Positions 42,126-53,606 of a stretch of DNA of 64,000 nt are shown here, piece by piece. The stretch lies in contig CM048746.1 in the NCBI GenBank assembly GCA_026315105.1, forward strand, positions 644,895,898-644,959,897. Direction: 5' to 3'. Under the pieces are notes generated by a model. That model saw nothing but the letters and a program-made list of their open reading frames with translations, searched no databases and was not told the DNA's origin. Numbering within the stretch: position 1 is the first letter of the stretch; the number at the start of each line of letters is the position of its first letter. This stretch comes from Locusta migratoria (taxonomy: Eukaryota; Arthropoda; Insecta; Orthoptera; Acrididae). Position numbers and translations under genes: made by a program.

Positions 42126-43969
42126 TAGTGATGGGTAGGTCCGAGATTTTACAGGAGTCGGGGCCGGATCTGCATCCAGCTCTGCGGACCTGCATCCAGG
42201 TTCCATGTCCGCTGGACCTGTATCGGTCCGGCTCTGCAGCTGTCTGGCCGGTCGGACCGTGTCTGTCAAGTGGATCCGCCGCCAGTGGACCTGCACTGGT
42301 ACAACTGCACAGCCGGCGGCAGAGGCCTATCTGTCGAGCGAATCTTGTCTAACTGAGAAGGACTGCAGTTGCGTTACACAGGAATATGTAGAAATTATAG
42401 ACCAAGTTAACTATGGTAGAAATATTTTGTTGCCAGAAAATCACGAACACTGTCGTATTACAAAATCAGTCATCATTTGCTCTACATGACACCCAGATCA
42501 CATTAGTATTTTTCTAATTATTTGTAGAAAATTAAAATCTTTGTGAACTAAGCTCTTACTGTAAAACATTTTGCAAGATTGTGTTTTCATCAATGAAGTG
42601 AGCTGTCTTTTAATAGAAATAATTCTGATTGTTTTGTAACGCCCATTCATCAGCAGTTAAGAGACACATCTGTTCCTCCCGTCAATAAATTTCGAGTTTC
42701 CCTTTTAATTCGTTGTGTATGGGAGGCAACAAACTGCAAGATACTGATTTTCTAGTTGGTATCTTATATGATGGACAAAGTAAATTCATTAGTTTTCGGA
42801 ACTCTGGATCTTCTATAATTTTATATGGATGGTATTCTTTTACAATCATTTTTAGTCACTGATTATCAATTTGCTTGGAACGATGAATTGTAATGAAAAT
42901 TTATCTGATAAAGAACTTGTATGCTGAAGTGGACGGTAATATTTGTTTCTGAACTGGATGGCCCAGATTCAGGTAAAGAATAGTGATTAATTTTAATAGA
43001 ATTGCTACTGGTATTGGTAAATTCTTCATTGCTAGGTAAATTTATTTCAAGTCCTTCACGTGTTTTTCCTCTTCATATGTCTGACGAGATTTTCTGTTCG
43101 AGTTCTTGGATTGTACGAGAGATCCAGACAGCAATATCAGCATTTAGCTTTATTATCTTGGACTGTAAATTGATTCCAAACTTCACTTTTCTTCGGTGGT
43201 AGGATAATGAAAACTACGAAAACAAGAAAAAAAACTGTTCTATGACACCTGACCAGCACGGGCACACATGTGTGTATCACTAAAAAGCTTAATTCGTTCT
43301 GTAAATAAGTCACTGGACCACGATTAGTGTCCATAATATCGTATGCAATCGTCAAAATCGACTTGCAATGTTTGCTTGACAGACATGAGTGCATAGTCCA
43401 TTCCTTGTTGTCACGCTTTAAAACCATACCATGAAATACAGAATAACCGTGAACTCAAATGTTACTACCAACGTTTTTGGGGGGCACAATAACCTTACAA
43501 TAATAATCTTCCGTTGGACAGTTATGCAGTGAATGGCAACACAAATTCAGGAAATCGAACAAAATCACTATGTTTGTTGAACTGTTTCAGCCACACATCT
43601 GTTAGTTATGCGACACCTGTTAGAGGATGCAGCCCGAGGCCAGTACAGTCTCGGACAGAAAAACTACGCCTGTGTGCCAGCCTCGCCTATTGTGTAGAGC
43701 ACTGCCACAGAGTAACATATATTTGTCTGTGGCACTGCCAGGCCAGCGTCACACAGAGCTGGCGAGCAGGTAGCCGCCCCGGCAGGTCGCCTCCGCCTGA
43801 CCACCCTGCTGTGTTTATGGCGGGATCCGCATCCGGCGTGGGCTTTACAACTGTCTCCCTGCCACTCCACCACTGCGTTTGCAACTCCGGCCGCGCCTGA
43901 CCTGTTTGCTGGCGTGGACCCACAACTGATGCGTGTCCGACCTGCACTCGGATTTACATCCATCACTAG
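42126..43969. mobile_element. Probable hAT-like DNA transposon
   Basis: Termini TAGTGATGGGT at 42126 and, in reverse, TAGTGATGGATG at 43969 form inverted repeats; T/C-AGTGATGGG is a known type of hAT end. GC-rich subterminal arms (42150-42330, 43760-43950) enclose an AT-rich core. On the minus strand the core has fragments without a decisive transposase motif. Eight-base target repeats are not clear. Superfamily assignment is by terminus only. Confidence 0.4.
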
Positions 43970-44519
43970 CGCAGCTGATGCAGGTCCAAGGAACCGTTTC
44001 CATCCGGACCTAGCCATCTCTACTACAGCGGCGCTGCGAGCGGGAGAATGCAGCACTGCACAAGACGTGTTAATCAGAGCGTAGGCATCGCGCACATTTT
44101 TGATTATCTACGTACCAATTTATACGTTATTGCTATGTCTGAAATAAATAATGAACAGGACAGATCATACTAATGTGCAAGGAGTACACGCTATTCTAAT
44201 ATTCCTTCCTTAGTTCATTTTTTAATTGTAACAACCATATATTCAGCAAAACACAATTAGGCTCTGTCGCAGAGCTGAGATATTATGTAGAGTTTATTTT
44301 TTAAATTCCTAAGCACAGTGCCTCTTAAACTTTTTGTCCTATTACCATATCGCAGATATATAGTAGTTTAAACTCCACCTTATTAAAATTAAATAAAGTG
44401 AAATAAAAAAATAATAGACGAAAAAGTTTCTTACTGATACGTACAACTAATGGTTTTCGTAGTTTACACGTCAATAGTTTCATATCAAAAGGGCAGATGC
44501 AGGCTTTTACATAATGAAG
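43970..44519. other. No gene recognised
   Basis: GC-rich for the first 110 bases, with AGGTCC and GGACCT inverted motifs that echo the arms of the element to the left, then AT-rich. No coding sequence seen. It ends at the target repeat of Gypsy-2. Confidence 0.4.
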
Positions 44520-44524
44520 ATGTG

Positions 44525-44744
44525 TGTAGCACACGGTTCATTAAACATTAAATTTAACACTTATTTTTCCACACATTTATTTACTTCTATCTTGCACATC
44601 ACACATCATGGAAGCGGAATACAGTGACAAGTGAAGAACAGTTTTTTGTACTCTTTTTTGTTTACGATCAAAGATAATAACAGAGAATACCAATTAGCTT
44701 AATACAGCTCAGAAAATACAAATAGTAATTTGTCGTGTCCCCAT
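44525..44744 (-). repeat. Gypsy-2 3' LTR
   Basis: Starts TGTAGCACACGG and ends GTGTCCCCAT on the plus strand. Only two differences from 48764-48983 were noted. Confidence 0.9.
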
Positions 44745-44930
44745 ATAACCCCCTTCTCAGTCATATAGTCACTTAACACTGCAGTTCTTCAACTAATCTT
44801 GCAGGAAATCGAACTTCACGACCAGATCTTGTTCTTCTTGGTTTTCCACTTCGGTTGTGTCTGGTTGTTTGACCCGGGCTGACCGTTCAGTTGAAGTGTC
44901 TTCAGGCTGCTTCTCATTATGATTCATGAG

Positions 44931-45778
44931 CTACGCAGGTTTCAGTCGATCAATGGAGATATTCTTGACTTGGTCTTTTATTTTAACACCAAAAAATTTT
45001 GGCGTTCTTTCTATTACTTCGTACGGGCCTTCATATGGAGGTTTTAATGCTTTTTTGACTCGGTCAACTCGCACAAATACATGTGTTGACTCATTGAGAT
45101 CCCTGTGTATGAAAGGTCTTTCTTTTGCTTTGTGGGAGTATTGTACAGGCTTCAGACGATTCATGCACTGCTTCAGTTGTGAAACGAATTGCGGTAAGTC
45201 TGCATCCAATTTTGTTGCATACTCTTGAAAAAAATCACCTGGTATTCTGATGGGTGAGCCATAAACCATTTCTGCAATTGTAGCATTTCTGTTCTCTCTG
45301 ATGGAGCATCGCAGGCCAAGGAGGATTACAGGTATTACTTGAGTCCATTTGGCAGTTGCATGGGCACGGATAGCTGCTTTAAGTGTGCGATGAAATCTTT
45401 CAATTTTTCCATTTGATTGAGGATGGTTACAACCACATAGTTTTGACAGTGCTCGGAATAGCTCAGAGTTAAACTGATCCAACAATTGAAAAATTCTTGT
45501 GCTACTGCCTCTAATTGTATGTCCCGAAGAGGTACTACTTCTGTCCAGTTTGTAACTCTGTCAATGCATGTTAAACAATAAATATATTCTTCAGATGGAG
45601 GCACTGGTCCTATCAAATCAAGGTGAACAATTTTGAAACGTTCATCGTTACTAGGAAAGTGTCCTACTGGTGTTTGAATGTGCCATGATATTTTGTTTTT
45701 CTGGCATGCAATACATGTTTTTGCCCAGTTTTGGACATCCTTTTTTAAACTGATCCAGACAAATCTTGTTGAGATCAT
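44931..45778 (-). pseudogene. Gypsy-2 integrase
   Basis: Frame 45335-45778 begins in the zinc domain (CIACQKNK) and includes FKIVHLDLIGP (first Asp). It runs into a shift near 45480 where the second Asp block should be. Frame 44931-45485 continues with NGKIERFHRTLKAAIRAHA (catalytic Glu), ILLGLRCS, MVYGSPIRIPG, YEGPYEVIERTPKFFGVK and ISIDRLKPA. The second Asp motif is not seen in either frame: a FFNCWIS segment runs straight into SYSEHCQNY, so a deletion of about 60-100 bases there probably removed it. The enzyme is therefore dead. Confidence 0.8.
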
Positions 45779-45780
45779 TT

Positions 45781-46638
45781 TTACTGTTGTCTTAATGCCG
45801 GATGAGCCAGATCATGATAGTGTTGGAAAATAGAGTATCTAAATGGTTTAGGAATATAAGGACGAATGATTTGTGTTGACACATCACACCATAGCTGTTT
45901 TCCTCCATGTGTCAGATGGTGTTTTAGCTTCAGTGATGTATGAGGGCTGGTCTGTAGTTGACGAAGCTCTTCATCATCTTCTTGTGCTTGGGCTATCTCA
46001 TCATAGTTAACTGGAACTAGTTCTTCAAGCCTTGATAGACCATCAGCAACAACATTTTCTTTACCAGATATATGATGTAGGTCAGTGGTAAATTGCGAAA
46101 TGTACTGGAGGTAACGTAATTGAATTGGTGTTGCTTTTTCATTCTTTTGTTTAAATGCATATGTTAGAGGCGCATGGTCAGTATAAATAATGAAATATCT
46201 TCCTTCCAACAGATATTTGAAATATTTGACAGCCATATAGATGCTAAGCAGCTCTCTATCATACGTGGAATACTTCTTCTGTGTTGTTGTAAACTTTTTT
46301 GAAAAGAATCCAATTGGTCTCCACTGTTTATCTTGCCATTGTTGCAATGCAGCACCTGCTGCAAAATCTGATGCATCCACAAATAATGCAAGTTGATTGT
46401 TCAAACCAGGAAATGTCAAAAGTGCAGCATTTGCTAGATCTTCTTTGCATTTTTCAAATTGAGCAATTGCTTCTTCTGTCCAGTTAATATGTCGTCGGTC
46501 CTTTTTTGTTGTTTCTTTTAGGAAATCATTCAGCAAGGCTTGGTTTCCAGCTGCATGTCCCAAATGTCGACGATAAAAATTGATGATCCCTAAGAATTTT
46601 CTAAGTTCACGGACTGTTTTGGGTCGTTTGTAGTTCAC
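45781..46638 (-). pseudogene. Gypsy-2 RT C-terminus and RNase H
   Basis: Starts VRELRKFLGIINFYRRHLGH (RT connection), then LALFVDASDFAAGAALQQW (RNase H Asp), YSTYDRELLSIYMAVKYF (Glu), FIIYTDHAPLTYA (Asp) and ISGKENVVADGLSRLEELVP. The end HYHDLAHPA is the start of the integrase zinc domain. It is 286 codons long and uninterrupted; one stop at 45781 separates it from integrase. Confidence 0.88.
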
Positions 46639-46822
46639 TATTGCTGCAACTCTCTCTCTGGATCTGGCTTTGTTCCAGCAGGTGTAATTAAATTTCCTAA
46701 AAATGTTAGCTGTTGTACATCAAATACTGATTTGGAAACATTTATGACAAGACCATACTTATTCAACTGCTCAAAAAGTAAATTTAGATGCTCAACATGT
46801 AGTTCTGGTGATTCAGATGCTA
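46639..46822 (-). pseudogene. Gypsy-2 RT, damaged segment between palm and connection
   Basis: About 180 bases with stops in all frames. Pieces such as FLGNLITPAG-like sequence near 46700 indicate that this was the RT fingers-to-thumb stretch after the Y-L-D-D motif. Small indels explain the loss of frame. Confidence 0.6.
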
Positions 46823-47581
46823 TTAGATGTCATCCAAATATGGAAACAAAAATTCTAGTTCTCTCACAACTTCATGTATAAACCTTTCGAATGTGCTAGG
46901 TGCATTGCAAAGTCCAAATGGCATATAATTAAATTCATAGAGACCAAATGGTGTTATAACGGCTGATTTTGGCTTATCTTCTTCGGCTAGTGGAATCTGG
47001 TAATATGCTTTTAGTAGGTCTACCTTTGAGAATATATTTTTATTTTGAAGCATAAAATTTACATCATTAATTCGTGGAATTGGATACCGGTCTGGGAGAG
47101 TCCTGTCATTCAAACGGCGATAATCTCCACAGACTCGCCACTGACCACTTGGCTTCTTAGCAAGGTGTAGTGGACTAGCCCATTGTGATTTTGATGGACG
47201 TATAATACCATTATTTAATAGAAATTGAAATTCTTGTTTAGCAATTTTCAATTTATGTGGGTCCAATCTACGAGCCTTACAGTATACTGGAGGACCAGGC
47301 GATGTAGTGATATAATGCTGCACATTATGCTTTAATATTTTTGGTACTATAGATGGTTTAGTTAGATCAGGAAAATTGTCTAAAAGTTTTGAAAACTGGC
47401 ATGTTGCATAGAGTGAGCTTACTGATTCATTAGCATCCACAGTGGTTACTTCTGCTGCAATTTTTAATTTTGTGGTGTTGTCTATCAACTTTTTATTTTT
47501 GAGGTCAACCACTAGCCCATAATGATGAAGAAATCGGCTCCCAATATGCCTTTTGATACGTCTGCTACTATGAATGGCCAT
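46823..47581 (-). pseudogene. Gypsy-2 reverse transcriptase
   Basis: 252 codons: spacer, then HYITTSPGPPVYCKARRLDP, FQFLLNNGIIRPSKSQWASP, RVCGDYRRLNDRTLPDRYPI, FSKVDLLKAYYQIPLAEEDK (motif A, Asp), YMPFGLCNAPSTFERFIHEV (motif B) and LFPYLDDI (Y-L-D-D). All palm motifs are intact. The frame is lost right after the catalytic motif. Confidence 0.9.
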
Positions 47582-47838
47582 TCAAAATTGCGTTTGAGTC
47601 CTAAATCAGTGTTTAACAGTTTTGAACCGTAAGTTTTTATCTGTGACCCATTTGCAGCATAAAGATTGAAGTCAGAGGGTTGACCTTTTTGGCTTTTTGC
47701 AACTGGTATAACGGACAAATCTGCACCGCTATCTACCAGAAAATATTTTCCACAATTTCGATCTTTGAGAAATAGGCGATATTGGTGGCCTAATGTGTGC
47801 ACAGGGGTAGAACACTCAGCCACTATTGTGTCTACCAC
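47512..47838 (-). pseudogene. Gypsy-2 protease
   Basis: KYFLVDSGADLSVIPV carries the catalytic D-S-G; WPFIVADVSKGILGADFF is the C-terminal signature. It overlaps the RT frame by 70 bases and the nucleocapsid frame by 23, so frame changes separate all three. Active-site residues are intact. Confidence 0.88.
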
Positions 47839-48643
47839 TTCTAGTTTTCCTTATTTTGCCATTGGCAAGGCTGAACACATTTTTCAGGCTTACATCGTGT
47901 ACCGAATCTGAAATGGTAATAGCAGTATTTTTATCGTATCTTGCTCTGCTTCTTCTTCTACTGCGCGATCTTTTCCTGCGACTGCGAGTGTTTCGAAGCA
48001 TTTTAATCTCATTTTCCAATTAATCAATTCTTACGAGAAGATCTTGTACTGACAAAGAAGACGATGTTGACGGAATGGAATGGGTGGAAGCAATTTGAAC
48101 CTCGTCAACAGCGTTTAATTCGAACATACGATCTGCCATTTGAGCAATCTTGTCCACTGTTTCGTCAGATGTAATTAAAATGCTTCGAATACTAGATGGA
48201 AGTTTGTCAAGCCAAAGTGTTTTTAGGATCTTTTCTGATACATTTGTACCTGCATAGCGCCTCATTTTTCTTAATAATTGGGTAGGTTTCATGTCGCCAA
48301 GTTCTAAGCCACTCAAAAGTTTTTTAATTTGGCGCTCTTCACTTTCTCTGAATATGTTCAGTAGACGCTCTTTTGCGAGAGAATATTTGTTGTTCTCGTT
48401 ACTCGTAACTAGATCCCATATATTTTCAACAAATTTTGGCTCCAGCTGAGCGAGTAAATAGTTAAATTTAGTCGCCTCCGTAACAATACCAGCGATCGTA
48501 AATTGCGCTTCGGCTTGACAAAACCAGATGTCCGGCTTTTCCGTCCAAAACGGCGGTAGCTTAACGCTTACTTTATCAATTTACACTTTACTGCTACATT
48601 CAGAACGATTCCCTTGATTACCGTTTGCTTCTCCTGTCGACAT
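47816..48643 (-). pseudogene. Gypsy-2 gag and nucleocapsid
   Basis: An ATG at 48643 starts a frame with VSVKLPPFWTEKPDIWFCQ, FNYLLAQLEPKFVENIWDLV and MKPTQLLRKMRRYAG, then LKTLWLDKLPSSIRSIL, the Mag-type capsid. Stops near 48586 and 48018 interrupt it. The basic tail (RSRRKRSRSRRRSRARYD) leads in another frame into CYYHFRFGTRCKPEKCVQPC, the nucleocapsid cysteine motif. The order and motifs match Gypsy-1 gag. Confidence 0.85.
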
Positions 48644-48763
48644 CTTGCGTATTGTTGGACACAGAATACGTCGAACTCAAGTTACGGAAATCTCGTCGAA
48701 AATTACGCCGAAAAATTTCGTCGCAACTGTCGTCTTGTCGATCACGTCGGTCGTCACCAATTT

Positions 48764-48983
48764 TGTAGCACACGGTTCATTAAACATTAAATTTAACACT
48801 TATTTTTCCACACATTTATTTACTTCTATCTTGCACATCACACATCATGGAAGCGTAATACAGTGACAAGTGAAGAACAGTTTTTTGTACTCTTTTTTGT
48901 TTACGATCAAAGATAATAACAGAGAATACCAATTAGCTTAATACAGCTCAGAAAATACAAATAGTAATTTGTCGTGTCCCCAC
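48764..48983 (-). repeat. Gypsy-2 5' LTR
   Basis: Partner of 44525-44744. The primer site lies just inside at 48741-48760. The target repeat ATGTG follows at 48984-48988. Confidence 0.9.
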
Positions 48984-48988
48984 ATGTG

Positions 48989-51688
48989 CAGAATACAATA
49001 TTGAAGTATTTCACACTTGTCTGTTAACCTACAAGTTTTCGTTATGGAATTAAGCGGCTAAACCTTTTAGTAGAGGAACCACAGACGTTCAAGCGAGTCT
49101 CTTGCTACTTTCAAGGAGAAGAGTGTTTCTGTATTTATTTGTATCTAAGTGTTAGAAGTGAAAGTCTTTTCGCACAACGAGTGAACGAAACATGTAATAA
49201 ATGTGTTGCCTCTTAGCAATACCAAAGATTTATGTAACTTAAAGTTACTGGACGTTTCCAGAAGCTATTACTATTAACTTGCAGTTACGTGGATTTTAAA
49301 ATTACTGCCTCTTCCAAGAGATTGCGAATCCCATTGCTATTAGTAGACAAGGAAGGGAAATAATGTTTGAAAGTTTTTCAAGTACCTCCAAATGTTCTTC
49401 AGTTATGTTCTTGACATTTTCTTCTAAAGAAAGATGATTTCCACCAGCAAGTCGTCGAGGTGATTGAAGAACTTATTTTGAATGGAATTCTTACTCATTT
49501 CGCAAACTACTGGCTTTTTAAAGAGTCCCTGTTTACCTTGACAGTATTTTAGCTAGATAATTAGTAGGGCAACCTTGAATAAAATTGAATATTATCACAT
49601 CATCGTAGGGCATATCATTTTTCGTCACACACATGTCAATATGTACATTCACTAGTAACAAGGAATTGAAAAGATTTAAGGTCTCATCTTGTTCTTGATG
49701 TTAGAGCCATCACTTAGTTTAATATACAGTGAAAGTGAAACACCGTGTAAGTAAATACCGAGCAAGGTATAAAACTGCCTACAAACGTATCGGAGCCAGC
49801 TAACGCGAAGCCGACGACTTACAACAGGTTTAATATTTCCGGCGCAAGCCGATACGGCTATCGTTTTGCTTCTGCAGCACAAAATTGGGCATCTTCTGTC
49901 TGCTTTTACCAGATCCGTTACTGCGCACGTCTTTTTCTTTTTTTTTTTTTTTTACTTTTTGCTCGCAATTGATACTGAACTGACCATTCAGTGAGGAAAA
50001 ATTACAAGTGTTTTGAAGATACATGCAATTTGTCCAGCGATACAGAACTGACGACTTCGACCTTTAATGTCACCTCTCCGATAGTGATGACTCCCTCGAT
50101 GTTGCTGCTCGCCCCAGCCAAAGCAAAAAGGGGGTAGGGGGGAATAAGACAACAATGGACCACACACCTTTATCGATGGACAGTAATTAGTTTACTTCCC
50201 TTAGAGTGTTTGAGCGTAAGCTGAACTTTCCAACATTCCACCAGTTAATCGTTTCTAATGACCTCGATTGTAACTGAACGTAACAACCCGACGTTCCTTC
50301 TTTCTTTCAGCGAGGGTACATCATCGAAATGTCGACAGAAACGCTGTTAGAACACGCGCTGAATACATACACTCGCAATCGCGGCACTGATGCTCTTTAA
50401 CTCGCAATTACTCGTGAAATGAGACAGATCTTATTTCACTCGCGGTAATGTACGGTCTAAAATGCATAGGTCATTTAAGCTGCCTACTATCTTTTTCAAT
50501 ACACAATTTGTAAATGACGTGCACATACTTCACTAATAGCGTCATTTTAAAACTATATTTACGAATTATGGAAAGTTGAATACTTTGTTAGAAAGCTAAG
50601 ATTCTGTACTATCACATGTTCAAAAATCAGATTTTTTTTAACCCCATGGTTTCTTCAGAATCGAGTGATAAGCATTATGAATCTAAAAACTCACTGGGAA
50701 TGAAAAGTAAACTTTTTTTTTCACATGCAAAGTAAAGCTTGTTAGGAAAAACTAAGTTCATAAACCGATGTGGGACGGTCGTATGTACCGTGAACAGTCT
50801 TTGCAGCGTGAAAATCGGAATAGTGGATTTCCTGCTAAGAGTGTAGCGGCTGGCGGGCGTGTGCCCCGGCTAGCAGCAGAGCGCTGGCGGACTATAGCGG
50901 GGCACGGCTGAAACTGTGTAAAGGGAAAGTATGGCCAGCCTGCCAGCGGCAGCCATGCTGGGCCTATTCCTCTCCTACTTACGCACCGACCGCTACAACG
51001 TTGCCAGCGCTTACCAATACTTATCAACCGATTTTGAGAAAACTATTCTATGAAAAAATTTAACTTTTTCACGTGTTATAGCGTGATATAGTAGCTCGAT
51101 AATTATCTGATTTTCTATTCATTATTACGTATTGTTTCCGTGCTACATCAAATTAAGTAAACTACAGCGCAATATTTTGAAGAGTTTGCAGAGGAAAAAT
51201 CGCATTGCGTAGACTTTGTGTATGGTTGATTTTAGCACATACAATGCTGCGAACGAAATGTAGGTAAGATATCGAAATTATATTTAAGGTTGAGAGCAGA
51301 ACGATAACTCTTTTTATTCTCGAGATACAGGGTGTTATATCCGACGGTCAGATGCGGGGACTTCGCATAGTTCTGTCCATGCGGACCTGGCGGCTCTACG
51401 AAATACTTCTCGTTCGATTTTAAGAAAACTGCTTGGTTTGTGGCTTCACATCTAAAGAGTTCACCAATGAATTCAGACTGACCTGCGCCGTAACCAACTA
51501 TTCGAACAGACCATGACATGTCACCATCGAGCACAGCGTAAATGAAGCATTTAGATTATGTGTAAGTCTTTGATGAGTATTTTCTTGCGTATTATGTACT
51601 TATATCTTATATGAACTACGAAAAATGCAAGGGGATACACACTACATGACTTTTACCAAAAAGAGAAATTAGAGGTGCCTTTACAACG
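48989..51688. other. No gene recognised
   Basis: Mostly AT-rich. A T-rich tract of about 25 bases at 49930-49955 may be the reverse of an old poly(A) tail. A GC-rich block at 50823-51010 holds an 89-codon minus frame with no known motif. Within it, GGGAAAGTATGGCC (50931) reappears inverted at 52535. The frames at 49676-50024 and 51232-51534 show no recognised domain. Confidence 0.4.
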
Positions 51689-51697
51689 CCAATTACA

Positions 51698-51898
51698 AAA
51701 AATGTTCAAATGTTTGTTAAGCTTATGGAACATAACTACGGGGTCAACAGTCCCTAAACTTACAAACTACTTATCAACTACCTTATACTAAGGACGGCAC
51801 AAATATCCATGCCCGAGGGGGATTCGAACCCCCGACCGTAGTGGCCGTGCAGACCGTAACTGGAGCGCCTCAGTCCCCGCGGCCACCGCGGCCGGCGC
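51698..51898 (-). mobile_element. tRNA-derived SINE, copy 2
   Basis: Same family as 6325-6506, reversed. The B box complement GGATTCGAACCCCCGACCG and head complement CCACCGCGGCCGGC are clear. The target repeat CCAATTACA (9 bp) lies at 51689-51697 and 51899-51907. Confidence 0.92.
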
Positions 51899-51907
51899 CC
51901 AATTACA

Positions 51908-52871
51908 TTTGAATGTTTAATATTGGTCTTGTTTCAATTCAATGTTTCCCGTAACGATACACATGGAAAAGAATGAGAAAAGCTTGCTTCAGGAACTATA
52001 TATTAGTTTCATAACCAAACGAGAATCTAGTTCACTCACTAACGTGTTCAAAATTTGCATGTTTTCGGCAACTACCCGCAGATAAAACCAACGAGCGAGA
52101 ATAATTTAACCTCACGACAGTAAGCAGGAATTTTCTTCACAAATTTATTCAAGTTCAAATTATGTAGATATCTGATGCGCGATCCATTCGTCAGTGAATC
52201 TCTAATCTATTAATTTATATTATGAATTCGTAGAAGAATCGAAAGTCGCTACTGGGCTCCTAGTTTCTCTGACGACTTTCAACAGTCAGACTGTTCATCT
52301 TCCTGCATTTCTGATATATAATGGAAGTAATATGATGTTTACCTCCCTTCTTCGCTTCTTACGAACACCCAAAAGTACAACCCTGTGGCATTATTCAAAC
52401 CCAAACATACGTAATTCACAAGACTTCTCATGGCAGCCAAGCAACGTATAGGACCAAGATGGCGGAAAGAACCACGTGACTCGATTTCAGCCAATCATGA
52501 ACCGCAGGCGATGGCAAGCGGCGCGGAAAAGGATGGCCATACTTTCCCTATACAAAGCTTTAGGGCACGGCGGGTAGGCGGGTACCCGCGCTGCCCGGCA
52601 CCGTGCGATGCGGCTCGTGCTGGAAGGCCGGGCAGGCCGTGGCGACGTCCGCCCAGTGAGCTCAAAGATAATCTGGATTCAGTACTGTCTATTACGAAAG
52701 CGTGACGGTCGGCGCCAGATTGGTGAACGTATATCTTTCGCACTCTAACTAGTAGTATTTGCTTAGACAACATTCTGACATTTGTAATCGTTAGTTCTAG
52801 TTGCTTTCGAAGAAAGCAACTCAATCAGGCTTGATTCCATATTGGAATGAGTGCTCCACGACTGTATTTGA
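51908..52871. other. No gene recognised; promoter-like GC-rich block at 52440-52720
   Basis: The block contains AAGATGGCGG (52456, YY1 type), CACGTG (52473, E-box), CCAAT (52491) and a CpG-rich stretch with GGCGGGTAGGCGGGTACCCGC. An ATG at 52430 opens a 91-codon frame without recognisable domain. These motifs could mark a CpG-rich promoter, or an end of a GC-rich repeat such as those at 35288 and 41900. Both readings are inference. Confidence 0.35.
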
Positions 52872-53197
52872 TTTGTGGTAATTATTCAGCAATCAGTCGT
52901 CTTAAATATAAATTCTTTATTTGTTAGCAAATCCGGATTTCGACCACTGTGTGGTCATTATCAATGCTTAAAATAAATTAAAATACTTAAAATATCTCGA
53001 CCTCCATGTAGGAGGTTGCGTTTGTACTGACAGCTGCGTCAGTACAAACGCAACCTCCTGCATGGAGGTCGAGATATTTTAAGTATTTTAATTTATTTTA
53101 AGCGTTGATAATGACCACACAGTGGTCGAAATCCGGATTTGCCAACAAATAAAGAATTTATATTTAAGACGACTGATTGCTGAATAATTACCACAAA
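52872..53197. repeat. Long near-perfect inverted repeat (two 160-bp arms)
   Basis: Left arm 52872-53031 and right arm 53038-53197 are reverse complements with only a handful of differences, separated by about six bases (AGCTGC) at 53032-53037. Each arm contains a smaller hairpin, ACCAC-ACA-GTGGT, inside the context GATAATGACC...GGTCGAAA, followed by AAATAAAGAATTTATA. Similar motifs occur at the Penelope tail (56716). It looks like two element ends joined head to head. Transcribed, it would fold into a long hairpin. Confidence 0.9.
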
Positions 53198-53398
53198 GCA
53201 ACTCAAATACAAGCATAACTACTTCTGAAAATTCTAATACAATTCACAAAATTGTTGACACGTGGAATAAACCGTTGGGCCTACTCATGAACAGAAACAG
53301 CAGTAAACGGCAACGACTAATTCCAGGTCTCTGATATAAGCATCATTTTTCCATGCAGTAATTTCCAGTCAGTGAGCTCAAACAAAAATCTTTATAAA

Positions 53399-53600
53399 TA
53401 AAATGTTCAAATGCCTGTAAATCTATCGGACCAAACTGCGTGGTCATTAGTCTGTAGTTTACAAACTACTTAAACCTAGGTAAACTAACCTACAGACAAA
53501 CACACACACCCATGCCCCAGGGAGGACTCGAACCTCCACGGCGAGCAACTGCGCGCTCTGCAGCGAGACGCTTTAGACCGCTCAGCTACTCCACCGCGGC
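53399..53600 (-). mobile_element. tRNA-derived SINE of a second family
   Basis: Read in reverse: GCCGCGGTGGAGTAGCTGAG, A box TAGCTGAGCGG, B box GGTTCGAGTCC, then GGGGCATGGGTGTGTGTG. The head differs from the other SINE, but the tail motif AACATTTTA is shared. The short target repeat TATAAA is at 53393-53398 and 53601-53606. Confidence 0.85.
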
Positions 53601-53606
53601 TATAAA

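Larger units (their letters stand above)
44525..48983 (-). mobile_element. Gypsy-2: complete Mag-type Ty3/Gypsy retrotransposon, young
   Basis: Two 220-bp LTRs differ at about two positions, and a perfect target repeat ATGTG flanks them (44520-44524, 48984-48988). The minus strand reads LTR, primer site (TTGGTGACGACCGACGTGAT at 48741-48760), gag, nucleocapsid, protease, RT, RNase H, integrase, purine tract (GGGGGTT next to 44745), LTR. It is related to Gypsy-1 at every domain but is a distinct family. In spite of its young LTRs, gag has two stops and pol has frameshifts. Confidence 0.93.

Noticed and set aside
43664..44095. Long GC-rich minus-strand frame
   Set aside because: High GC makes stops rare; the other strand and frames are equally open and no domain is visible. 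It lies over a transposon end.
50758..51027. 89-codon minus-strand frame
   Set aside because: Lies in a GC-rich block where open frames are expected by chance; no domain or start context.
52872..53197. MITE with target duplication
   Set aside because: The structure is an inverted repeat, but I could not find a short direct repeat at its edges, and the arms look like joined element ends; I kept it as an inverted repeat only.
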